From the NCBI GenBank assembly GCA_949358305.1, contig OX442314.1, forward strand, positions 5,769,087-5,833,086: a DNA stretch of 64,000 nucleotides, written 5' to 3'. Source of the stretch: Strigamia acuminata (Eukaryota > Arthropoda > Chilopoda > Geophilomorpha > Linotaeniidae). The notes under the pieces are model-generated. The model worked only from the letters and a program-made list of their open reading frames with translations. It searched no databases and was not told the DNA's origin. The position numbers and the translations under genes were made by a program. The first letter of the stretch is position 1; each line of letters opens with the position of its first letter. Of this stretch, positions 55,400 through 64,000 are shown piece after piece.

Positions 55400-56469
55400 T
55401 TTTGAATTTAAATCCTGATTTATTCCAGAAATTATTCTAATTTTTAAATTCCCTCAAAACTGAGATGATTAAGTTTAATTTAAGTTTTCTATCATTTGAA
55501 CTACTGGAATGAGTCATGATAGTGATAATTATTTGTGATACTCTTAACTGTGATATATTAGTGTGATTTTTTAGTATTTATTCAATTTCCATAATGCCTA
55601 ATATTTCTAACTGTGATAATTTTCCCGTGGCAACCGATCCGGTTGTGCATGAGGATACCTTAATCCCTGTTTTTATTACTTCCCTTTAATGATTCCAAAT
55701 AGTGTCATGTTTCTATTTTTGTTTATCGCGCCAACATTGCGCAATTTTCATATTTTATGTTTATTTCTCCCATCATTCCTTATATACTTACCTGATGTTA
55801 AGATTACATTCATGTATCGTATCCCTTACCTTGTTTTGTTTTGCGCATTCATTTGCGCCATGTTCCTAAAAAAAGGTATCCAATCCGAATAAAACCCCCC
55901 TGTTCGTAAGATAAACTCTCTTGTGACGTTCTTTATTTGTATTATTTTTCGTGTTTAAAATTTATCCGCGTAGAAATTTATTGCTTCGTTTTACAAAGCA
56001 AATGGGTAAAATAATTTTATTGTGATGACTTAAATTGAAAGTGTATAGCCTCGAGTCCGTCCTAACCTAAAAAATTTAGTCCACGTCCCCCCTGTGAGTG
56101 TCGCGTGTTTAGTTAGTCTTGTCTTCGTCCATACCAAAATTGTTTAATCTTTATTCGATGAGTTTTATGCAGTTTATTTGAAAATGTTTGTTTATTATTT
56201 TTAACCTTATTGATTTATAATTTTCATTTACAAGTCGGTCGGAAATTTGTCTCAAGCTTCCCGATGAGCTAATTTTTGTTATTATTATTTATCTGGTGAC
56301 GACCCCTAATTCTCATGGTCATCATATTTGGTCAAGATCTTATTTAATCAAGAGTATGTTAATCTAGACATTTATTTCACATATTTAACCAAGATTGTAT
56401 TTATTGTTGTATTGATCTGAGTGAGTCTCTCTCTCTTTGCCTTTATTTCAACAACTATAATAAAGGTTT
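55400..56469 (+). other. B 3' untranslated region, second part
   Basis: Noncoding AT-rich sequence with the GCGCAA/TTGCGC words typical of B. A hydrophobic 67-codon frame at 55689-55892 is probably chance. Confidence 0.6.
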
Positions 56470-56482
56470 AAGGGGAGGGGGA
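56470..56482 (+). other. Polypurine tract of B
   Basis: AAGGGGAGGGGGA directly before the 3' LTR start TGTCACGG. Confidence 0.88.
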
Positions 56483-57156
56483 TGTCACGGGCACGTCTAC
56501 CCGCCTATTTTTATTTTAGAATAACCCGATCTTATTTCTTATAATATTTTCTTGTTTCTCTCACTTGTGATGATTCATCTCACTTACTCATCTTCATTTA
56601 ATGAATGCGCAATCTGGCTGATGCGCATATCATTATTCTTAACAATTGAACTCCTATTTTCACCTTTCCACCCCCTTCTCTAATTGATCTGACCAGTCAC
56701 ATGACTGAGTTTTCCTCTTTCCAATCATCCTAAGTTTAATCACTTCTTCTTATGCTCTCTACTGGATAACACCATTCTCCTTTAGTAACATTTAGATTTA
56801 GTCCTCTATTATTTGCGCCTTCAACAAGCGCTCCTACATCTAACCCTATTGCGCCATTTTCAATGCCGACATCTTTTATATTATCACTGCCCGATGATAT
56901 CCCCTTCCCACTTTAGGTTTATATCATCGTGCTTTCATTCTTTTACGCCTACAAACACCCGTCGTAAGCAAGGAACTGTCCAATATAAATTATGTTAGTC
57001 AAACGAGAGTATTAGGTTTCCTGAGTTTCTGGATGTCCACATTTGAAGGAAACAACGTTTAGGGAAATCTACGAACTTTGCCCATTACTATTGCGCGAAT
57101 TAGTTTTTGCGCGATATTGTTAGGAATTAATTATACCAACAGAATTAATCGTGACA
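56483..57156 (+). repeat. B 3' LTR
   Basis: 674 bp if it ends at AATCGTGACA (57156), which mirrors TGTCACGG at the start. The first 222 bp equal 24981-25202. The right boundary rests on the inverted ends only. Confidence 0.78.
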
Positions 57157-57215
57157 AAGTTTAACTTCAAAAACAAAACCTTACTTGATAACACAAATAT
57201 CATTCATTGGTACAG

Positions 57216-57637
57216 CTATAACTTCTAGCAAATCATTTGTCCGGAAATTATTGACAATAAATATTGAAAAAACATATGATTACGTATGCCCAATAGCTCC
57301 GTATCTTGTAAGTAGTACTGCACCCCGTATAATGTATCGGAAAATGCAATTTTTATTATTTTTTTCTCCTATTTTTGCTTAGGTTTCCATGTCATTTTAC
57401 GATTTTGGAAGGAACATTCATGTCGAAACACAAAACCTTGGGGAGACATTAAAAATAAATTTGAATTTTAACAAAGTAAACTTTTAAATTGCTAATAAAC
57501 CTAGCAAGTAATATTTTTATTACATTTCAGTTTATATTTTTGAATTCACCTAAGAGTTCATGCTCCAGTGAAAACGAATACAAAGAATGCTATCGTGGAT
57601 GTTTGATGAAAAAATTTAAAGAACATTTGACATGCAG
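57216..57637 (+). CDS. DEG/ENaC channel, unit 1, exons 3-5
   Basis: Three small exons, 57216-57307, 57383-57475 and 57531-57637, each with AG before and GT after and mutually consistent phases (introns 75 and 55 bp). They encode extracellular-domain pieces. The last has the cysteine pattern CSSENEYKECYRGC, typical of the region just before the channel's second cysteine-rich domain. Exon 3 needs one carried-over base, which exon 2 (ending at 22858) supplies. They sit 60 bp beyond the B 3' LTR, so B occupies the intron between exons 2 and 3. Confidence 0.8.
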
Positions 57638-57704
57638 GTGAGAATGCGGGATGTAGAGTCAATAACTTACAATCAGAAAAATAAGAAAACATTTTCTTTG
57701 CAAG

Positions 57705-58476
57705 CTTTCTCTTTGCAAAGACCGATTTACCACTTTGCAAATGTTCGAATAAGACACACGAGCTGTATGGTATTGCAAATCGTTTAATTGAAACAACAAA
57801 TCCAATTGCTGATTGTTTCTGTCGACGTCCATGCGAACAGTTAATGTTTATAACATACACTGATGCCGGCATAACAGATGACAAAAACACTGTATCCATG
57901 TCGTTAGCAATAACTAATGATAGAATCAACGTGTATGAAGAACGGTTCACATATGATATTATTGCTTTACTGTCAGATTTAGGAGGCAATCTGGGCCTAT
58001 TTCTCGGTCTGTCTTTAACCTCATTGCCTGAAATCGCTTGGTATGTAGCAAACATTCGGAAAAAAAAACCGGTTAATAAGATTCGCCGTGTTTATGACAA
58101 ATGCACAAAGAATATAATTGCTAGTCACGAGCTAAGTAGAAGAAATGTATTTTCACTTCATCTTAAGACAATTCTGGTTATCATTTGCTCGGGAGTCACT
58201 TTGTATTGCTTGCAAATTCGTGTAAACTACTACATTGAAGAGCCGATAACAAAAATTGTGAGAATAGTTCCACGACGCTTTACCCAATATCCAACAGTCA
58301 CGGTCTGCGGCGAAACACAAGATGATGATATTGATGAAGCCAGATTGAATTGGTTGAAACAAACTAAGAAAACCTGCAATAATCTATCACCGTGGCAGTT
58401 GTTCAATGGCAACCTGTCATTAGAAGACATCTGGAACATTCTTAATGTCACATTCAATAATGACTTAACCTATACG
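57705..58476 (+). CDS. DEG/ENaC fusion exon: end of unit 1 joined to start of unit 2
   Basis: One uninterrupted 772 bp exon. Its first part is the C-terminal cysteine region (LPLCKCSNK, ADCFCRRPCEQL) and transmembrane helix 2 with the family signature LSDLGGNLGLFLGLS, including the selectivity-filter G-L-S and following acidic residue (LPE), near 57970-58035. About 38 basic cytoplasmic residues later, the same frame encodes a new transmembrane helix 1 (ILVIICSGVTLYCL, near 58168-58212) and the post-TM1 motif QYPTVTVCGE of a second subunit. There is no stop, start or intron between. The exon ends at GT 58477 in phase 0. The acceptor at 57703-57704 was chosen because it alone keeps the phase and the CxC motif. 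Confidence 0.88.
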
Positions 58477-58535
58477 GTATATTCCTAAATATAATCATGA
58501 CAAGAAAATTAGACTAAATTATTTGATATTTATAG

Positions 58536-59115
58536 TATTTTCGTGGATATAAAACAATAGTTAACACATCAAAAGTTCTCATTCCCCTTCCGTTTGGCCA
58601 TTGTACACAAATAAATGCAGGTATGTACAGTGTATAAGTGAAGCATTTCACAAACACTTGGATTCGATTTTCTTTTCTTCCAGAAAAATCAACCAACTTA
58701 ATGGTTCACCTCAATGTTGCTTTCGAATTCCTAACTCCTCCTGAAGTATGTTACCAGCATATAAAGGTAAGCTAAAATCAATTGGTTTTCTATCGTCCAG
58801 CAATGACAATGGGTGGAATGAATCAATTTTATCTAACCTAAAACACAAGGCCACACATTTTGGAATTTTTTTTATTGTTCAGTTATTTCTAAATAACCCA
58901 AAAGAGGAAGTTAACCTTCTGGAACCATTAGATGTAATGTATGGATGGGCGAATGAAGCAACACTCCGAATATTTAAAGTAACAAAACAAACAATTTACT
59001 GTGTACGAATACGGTAAATCATGTTTATGCTGACCTTGATTTTACCAAATAGATTGTACGAAGAAATACAAAGCGCAATCCATGTGAAGAAAACAAAACT
59101 GCTTATTTCAAGTGT
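58536..59115 (+). CDS. DEG/ENaC channel, unit 2, extracellular exons
   Basis: Four exons in consistent phase: 58536-58620 (contains LPFGHCTQIN, the classic first extracellular cysteine motif), 58684-58765, 58882-59013 (LFLNNPKEEVNLLEP) and 59064 to about 59115 (NPCEENKTAYFKC). Introns are 59, 63, 116 and about 50 bp with GT..AG. Reading frame is preserved throughout, so unit 2 was under constraint until recently. The last exon runs into the 5' LTR of a Mag-like element. Either its donor (GTGTAA) is right at the boundary or the exon is broken by the insertion. TM2 of unit 2 would lie beyond the window. Confidence 0.8.
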
Positions 59116-59141
59116 GTGTAATTGGCTAATTGTATTTACGT

Positions 59142-60892
59142 TGTGATGATTACAAATCCGTATTTATCAATGTTCACAATAGATGGCGCTGTTTACCAAA
59201 CGCGCGTAATTCAAACTCGATAAAACTAAAAAGTGTGATAAATAATTATTTAGACACGGTGAATAAAATATAACTATTTTATTTGATATAAACTAAGTAT
59301 TATTTACTTGACAAAGTTGATTCTATCGAATCAATATCCACATTACTTACCTGTCGAAGGGGGCCAATTGGACCCTTCCCACCCCCAACTGGGCCCATCT
59401 GGACGTAGTCATATATTAGGTCCGGACTAGTGACCCACGAATCCGCCGATTCGTACGCTGATTGGCTGTCGCCAATCTAGTAGTTCTACAGAACTATATA
59501 AGCATCAGTTTCTCACCCACTCACCCCCCTGGCTTGATAACTGAACTTGTATATTGTCTGTAGTTGAATTGTTATCGTTTGATTTCATTATTCTCTATCG
59601 ACACATCAGGCCACCTCAGTTCTCCACAATTAGTATTCATTACTATTTTGTTATTACTGTTGTAGGGCATTTTCGGGAAGACCAACCCGGTAATAGACAT
59701 GCGCTCGCATGAAATGGTCCCGTAACGTTAGCCAGCTGTTCTACGGGACAGTAGGATTTCGTACGGTGGCTTAATATAACGGCCATACACAGTAAGGCCT
59801 TGCTAGATGAAAGTAGGTCCCTCAGCTAACTGGCCTCAGTCCGCTGCAGGATGGTTGTTGTAAACAGCCCACGCAGGTTCCCGTCTTTCTACGATTGGTC
59901 CTTCCGCTCGTTAAAAGTCGGTAAAGGCCTAATGCACAGGTAACACGCCGGGTTGGTAGCCCGTGAGTAATATCTTCAAGATGTTGCGAGAAACAACTAC
60001 CTGGATAATGGTAATCCAACGGCAGTGGCCAAGTAATATTTTACCCGGTGCTCGATCAATGGATCCCGTCATCGTAAGGCATGCTGGCGGATGGAGGAGT
60101 CAAATCCTCCCGCGATGGTTCTCTCGACCGTCGTGACGGTCCCCGCCCCATCGTACCCTCCGGGTTAGTAACCCGTGAACGATATATAAAATATATCGTG
60201 TTAAACAAATTACTCGGGCATTGGTAATCCTGTATTGGCAATATCTTTTAAACCCGGTAAGTCCATAGAAATGTTTACCTGGTGGTTGGTACCACCGATA
60301 GCGAATTAAAGAGTACAATTAAATACTCCGCGCCTGATCACGAGATCTTGTCGTCGTAAGGCATGCTGGCGGATGGAGTCTCAACAACTCCCGCGACGTT
60401 CTCTCAATTGTCGTGACGGTCCCCGCCCAATTAATATTTATATAACAATTCATTTGTTATATTCCATTAATCACTTTACATTTATTCATTTGGAATATGG
60501 AATATTCTGCCGAATATTCCTATTTGTGCGAAGGACTCTTTGCATCATTAGATACTCGAGCTGCGGACCAAATACGTCTCCGTAGCGTTATTTGTGACGA
60601 TGCCGCAAGTCAGCCGTATCCCTTTGGCTTCGCCCGGATCCTCAACCAGTTGATGCCGCCCGTTTACACGCGTCAAGAACCCAATTATGTTATCGTTAAT
60701 ATTTAGTAATAAATATGTTATGTCACACTAATACTGTAAGTTATTTCTACTCAGTCATTGATTCATATTTTACACAGACTTCCGTAAGCTTATCTCGGTT
60801 AGGTTGTTGCTACTCCTAGCAACGTCTTGTTTAAACCGATTATTTATCTATCTTAAATGGCTATTAAATCAGCCAAAAGTAGAATCGTCACA
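59142..60892 (+). repeat. Solo A-family LTR
   Basis: 1751 bp, TGTGATGATTAC...AATCGTCACA, flanked by a perfect 4 bp duplication ACGT (59138-59141 and 60893-60896). TATA box CTATATAAG at 59494-59502. Two copies of a structured 105 bp module lie at about 60044-60150 and 60324-60429. Three short hairpins with GGTTxGTAACC-like cores lie near 59948, 60163 and 60280. GTAAGT donor near 60736. A product of LTR-LTR recombination of an A element. Confidence 0.94.
60497..60706 (+). other. Conserved 69-codon ORF within the A LTR
   Basis: Starts MEYSAEYSYLCEG and ends at a TAG near U5. Present in sense in all four A LTR copies (also 20456-20247, 9327-9118 and, diverged, about 7680-7464). It would be in the transcript leader. 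Differences between copies are mostly amino-acid changing, so coding is unproven. Confidence 0.3.
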
Positions 60893-61073
60893 ACGTCATA
60901 CGAACGTATGACGTATCCCGACATATATAAATTGTACTTGTACTTATAATAAATCACTTGTTAGTTAGACTTCACACTGACCTGTCATTCATTCGTTATT
61001 CCTGATAACACATGGTGGCAGCGGTTAAACCAACTTAAAATTAAACTCAAATCATTCGTGAAATTTCGCTACG

Positions 61074-62802
61074 ATGACGACCACTCCGTTTCCCGAACAA
61101 TTCGACTTTTCAACTCCATCCGACTGGCCCGAATGGAAAACGAGATTCGTACGATTTTTGAACTTTTCTGGACTCCGCGAGAAAACAGACGAAGACAAGA
61201 TCGACGGTTTGTTATACAGCATGGGCAGGAAGGCGGAACACGTTTTAAAAAAAGCGAATCTGACTCCGAAACAATTAAAAAAGTTCGATTCCGTCATCGC
61301 AGCTTTCGATAAATTATTCGTCGCAAAGAAAAACCTGATCTTCGAACGAGCGCGTTTCAATCAACGAATCCAACATGAAGACGAATCGGTGGACGATTTT
61401 ATCACCGCGTTATACGAATTGGCCGACAATTGCGAATTGGACAAGTTGACCAGCGATAATCTCCGCGAAACATTGATCTGCGATCGGATCGTCGTGGGTT
61501 TGCGAAATCGTCAATTATGCGAAAAATTACAGTTGGCGGACGATCTAACGTTAAAAAAAGCTATCGATACGGTTCGAATGAACGAACAAGTTCGACGACA
61601 ACAAGTAGAATTACGACCAACGCTCGACATTAAAACAGAAGTAGGACGCGTTCGGACTGACCAACCGGAAAGGAAATACCGAGGAAAATCAGCGCGAATG
61701 ACTCCGAAAACAAAAGATAACGACGGACCTTGCGGAAACTGTGGATACGACGTACATTTTTCATCCACATGCCCCGCCGCCTTATCAAAATGCGCAAATT
61801 GCAAGAAAACCGGACATTATACACGTGTGTGTCGATCGGTCAAATCGGCAAAAATCGAGATCGTACACGCAGATGACGATGAGCAGTCCGAATATCACTT
61901 TTTGGGACACGTTGTGACCGAAGCTCCGGTACAAAAAACAACACGATGGAGCATTTCGGCCGAAATACGGAACGTGCGGCTATCATTCCGGGCCGACACT
62001 GGAGCAGACGTCACTTGCATTTCGCTCGAAACATTTAACAATTATTTTTCAGAAATTAGATTACGGAAGCCCGAGAGACGATTAAAAGGCGCAAATCAAA
62101 ACGCTTTGGAGACCATGGGAAGTTTTTGGGATGAGATTTCGTATCGCGGAAAGAAAAAACTTACGGAGATATTCGTGGTCAAAGATCTCGGTCGTTCATT
62201 GCTGGACGGCGACACATGTGAAGATTTGGGGATCGTGAAACGCGTGCGGAGTATAAAAACGACGGAAACGACTCACACTTCGGTACGACCAGAAATCGAG
62301 TATCCAGAGCTTTTTCAAGGTCTTGGGTGCGTTAAAATCCCATACAAAATACGATTACGAGATGGAGCGATTCCGCATGCTCTAACCACACCGCGCCGGG
62401 CCCCGATTCCGAAACTAAACGAGATCAAGAAAAGTTTAGACAAAATGTTGCTTTTGGGCGTTATCGTGCCGGTGGACGAGCCAACCGACTGGTGTTCCGG
62501 TCTCGTCACAGTTCCGAAACCCGACGGATCCATCCGAATGTGCGTTGACTACGTTCCACTCAACGTTTACATCAAACGAGAAATTTTTCCGATGCCAAAC
62601 ACGGAAAATCTATTTGGACGCCTCGGGAAAGCGAAGTATTTTTCGAAATTGGACGCTAACCACGGATTTTGGCAATGCGAATTGGACGAAGAATCGCAAC
62701 TCCTCACCACATTCATCACACCATTCGGACGTTTTAAATTCACTCGTTTACCATTCGGCATCGTTGCGGCTCCGGAGGTATTTCAGAAACGGATGACGGA
62801 AA
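61074..62802 (+). pseudogene. Mag-like gag-protease-RT polyprotein, truncated
   Basis: 576 codons open from ATG 61074, gag and pol in one frame as in Mag-clade elements. Gag core (FARFLNFSG-like start, DESVDDFITALYELADNC), two zinc knuckles CGNCGYDVHFSSTC and CANCKKTGHYTRVC (61734-61815), protease RADTGADVTCIS near 61993, and reverse transcriptase from about 62340 (PKPDGSIRMCVDY, LDANHGFWQ, TRLPFGI). The frame stops at a TAG supplied by the copia LTR at 62803, just before the RT active-site YxDD would appear. No other lesion in the visible part; GC content is higher than the surroundings. Confidence 0.9.
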
Positions 62803-63271
62803 TGTAGCAGAGGAGTGCGCTCACAGTATGAAATACTGTGTGTGGAAGCGAGTTTAAATGCCGAAACACGGCTAATATGAGCGCAATGACGTGCGCGCAC
62901 CTCCAGCGCTTGAAAATGGTGGAAAATAAAGTCACTGCACTCTAAAGTGCTCATATATAGCAAACACAATGTAAAATAAACTAAATGTTTAATAAAAACA
63001 AAAATGCTTACATAATTTGGTCCATTTAGATGGAGAAAATACATGAGTGCTTGCTGGCATGCAAGCGGCCATTGTGATTGTGAAAAACATACATGCACAC
63101 CATCTGGTGTTGATAATAAGTAAACTAATACTAACATGATGCAGGCAGCATTATGCCCAATGTTAAATAATGAAATAAATCCTAATAAATACACTAGGCT
63201 GCATAATGCAGTAATACATTAAGAAATGCGCAAAACAAGTACGGAGGACTGTTTGGCATCGATAAACAACA
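62803..63271 (-). repeat. Copia G 3' LTR
   Basis: 469 bp, TGTTGTTTATCG...CTCTGCTACA in sense. Preceded by GGAAA (62798-62802), the expected 5 bp target copy; its partner is out of view. Confidence 0.75.
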
Positions 63272-63479
63272 ATTTCCCCCTTCGATGGCAAATAGCCGCA
63301 AAAATAAAGAATAAGTTAAGGGAAAAACTTTAAATGTAACTTTACATAGAATAATAATAATGGAAATAATAATTCGGAACATCGAGCCGGGTACTGTTAT
63401 ATGAATCACTACGGAAGCCCGAAAATTCCCACTGGAACTCGATGATCCTCAAAATTCGGGTAAAACTAAATTAAGAATG

Positions 63480-64000
63480 TCACGATAGGTTGAAATTGAA
63501 AATCCGGGAAATCAGGAGACGCAGTTGAGATGAGCCCAACCATTTGGTAAAAATGTCTGCCACGTTCATTGATCCGGGGACCTTGCGCAATTGGAATGCA
63601 CCTGCTGTGTACCATTCCCGAATCCAATGAAATTTCACTCGGATATGTTTCGTTTTACTGTTCTCCACGTCATTTGATGTGAATTGGATGGAAGAAAGCG
63701 CATCGGAGAACACTAAAGGTGGTGAAGATCTATTCAGCATTGGTACGGAACTGTAGACGTAATCGAGCCAATACAGCTCACGGACGCACTCAACGAGGGC
63801 GACAAACTCCGCCTCCATCGTTGAGCACGCCACGCTGGTTTGTTTACGACAACTCCATCCGATGGGGACGTTTCCAATATAGGCTATATACCCACCGAAA
63901 CTCAAAGAAGTGCTGACTTCGGTGGCCCAGGACGCGTCAGTATATCCCCATAGTTGTCCATTGGAACAATTTGACAGTTCAATTGCGTAATCCAAAGTAT
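63480..64000 (-). CDS. pol: Copia G pol, C-terminal RNase H (partial)
   Basis: At least 171 residues, open to the window edge. RNase H motifs in order: GYTDASWATE, CSTMEAEFVALVECVREL, FSDALSSIQF (in place of the usual DNQ-AI, so the Asn is missing) and KTKHIRVKFHWIRE, then the terminal NVADIFTKWL that ends copia Pol proteins. Ends at 63480 about 200 bp before the 3' LTR. The rest of the protein is outside the window, so its integrity is unknown. Confidence 0.88.
   Translation of the reverse strand, partial: TLDYAIELSNCSNGQLWGYTDASWATEVSTSLSFGGYIAYIGNVPIGWSCRKQTSVACSTMEAEFVALVECVRELYWLDYVYSSVPMLNRSSPPLVFSDALSSIQFTSNDVENSKTKHIRVKFHWIREWYTAGAFQLRKVPGSMNVADIFTKWLGSSQLRLLISRIFNFNLS

Larger units (their letters stand above)
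24981..57156 (+). mobile_element. Gypsy LTR retrotransposon B with nested insertions
   Basis: Sense-strand element in the channel gene's intron. Order: 5' LTR fragment, antisense Polinton capsid genes, gag, gag extension, pol (split by E), ORF3, 3' untranslated region (split by D), polypurine tract, 3' LTR. Removing E (10505 bp) and D (6743 bp with one target copy) leaves about 15 kb. Its LTR ends (TGTCAC...GTGACA) differ from the A family. The flanks, TAGT before 24981 and AAGT after 57156, are not a matching duplication. With the missing primer site, this shows the left end is rearranged. Confidence 0.85.
59117..62802 (+). mobile_element. Mag-like gypsy retrotransposon, partial, with nested solo LTR
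   Basis: Short 5' LTR (about 140 bp in two pieces, 59117-59141 and 60897-61010, TGTAATTGG...CCTGATAACA). A primer-site candidate TGGTGGCAGCGG at 61013 (tRNA not identified) and one gag-pol frame follow. Cut at 62802 by copia G. The solo A LTR splits the 5' LTR inside a 22 bp palindrome (ACGTCATACG AA CGTATGACGT), which is restored when the LTR is removed. Confidence 0.75.
62803..64000 (-). mobile_element. Copia retrotransposon G, 3' part
   Basis: Antisense copia element inserted in the Mag RT; its 5' part is beyond the window. 3' LTR 62803-63271, a purine tract (GAAGGGGGAAAT in sense, 63272-63283), a 3' spacer and the end of pol. It is distinct from copia C in LTR length and sequence. Confidence 0.85.

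Noticed and set aside
55689-55892. 67-codon hydrophobic ORF that might be a small membrane protein
   Set aside because: T-rich 3' untranslated region of B. Hydrophobicity is expected from base composition; no counterpart in A.
24977-57160. A target-site duplication for element B
   Set aside because: TAGT before and AAGT after differ by one base. With a rearranged left end I do not count it.

Overview
This is eukaryotic, intron-containing, AT-rich DNA, most likely from an arthropod. The signs are interstitial TTAGG/TCAGG arrays, a DEG/ENaC channel gene with 50-120 bp introns, a copia element primed by half of tRNA-iMet, and dense gypsy, copia, hAT, Tc1-type and Polinton-derived DNA. No species call is possible. 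I found no rRNA gene, tRNA gene or CRISPR array, and nothing bacterial.

Layout. (1) Bases 1-21796 hold two antisense copies of one gypsy family, called A here. A1 (1-9021, running off the left edge) has a broken gag and pol and a hAT MITE. A2 (about 9066-21796) has LTRs, a tRNA-Gln primer site, an intact gag, a damaged pol and a third ORF (ORF3) encoding a zinc-ribbon protein. (2) From 22244 a host DEG/ENaC gene starts on the + strand; its exons resume at 57216-59115. One exon (57705-58476) joins the end of one channel subunit to the start of a second, so the gene encodes a tandem, two-unit channel. (3) The intron between 22858 and 57216 contains TTAGG arrays split by a MITE, and a 32 kb nested gypsy element on the + strand, called B (24981-57156). 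B consists of a truncated 5' LTR joined to antisense Polinton capsid genes, then gag, pol, ORF3 and a complete 3' LTR. (4) Inside B pol sits a 10.5 kb foldback element, E (30524-41028), whose tips are arrays of 54 bp hairpin units. E carries a fully intact copia element, C (33663-38258), a TA-flanked MITE and another small insertion. (5) Between B ORF3 and the B 3' LTR sits a young gag-only LTR element, D (48653-55395). (6) After 59115 the second channel unit is cut by a Mag-like gypsy element whose 5' LTR holds a solo A LTR (59142-60892). The Mag RT is in turn cut by a second copia element (62803 to the end).

How the parts fit. A and B lie in different gypsy branches but share the order gag-pol-ORF3, with ORF3 where envelope genes usually sit. 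D lacks pol but shares A's LTR ends and tRNA-Gln primer site, so it is probably moved by A-family enzymes. Target-site duplications, and empty sites in paralogous copies (A1 versus A2; left versus right arm of E), give a firm order for much of the nesting. Element names A-E and G are local labels.
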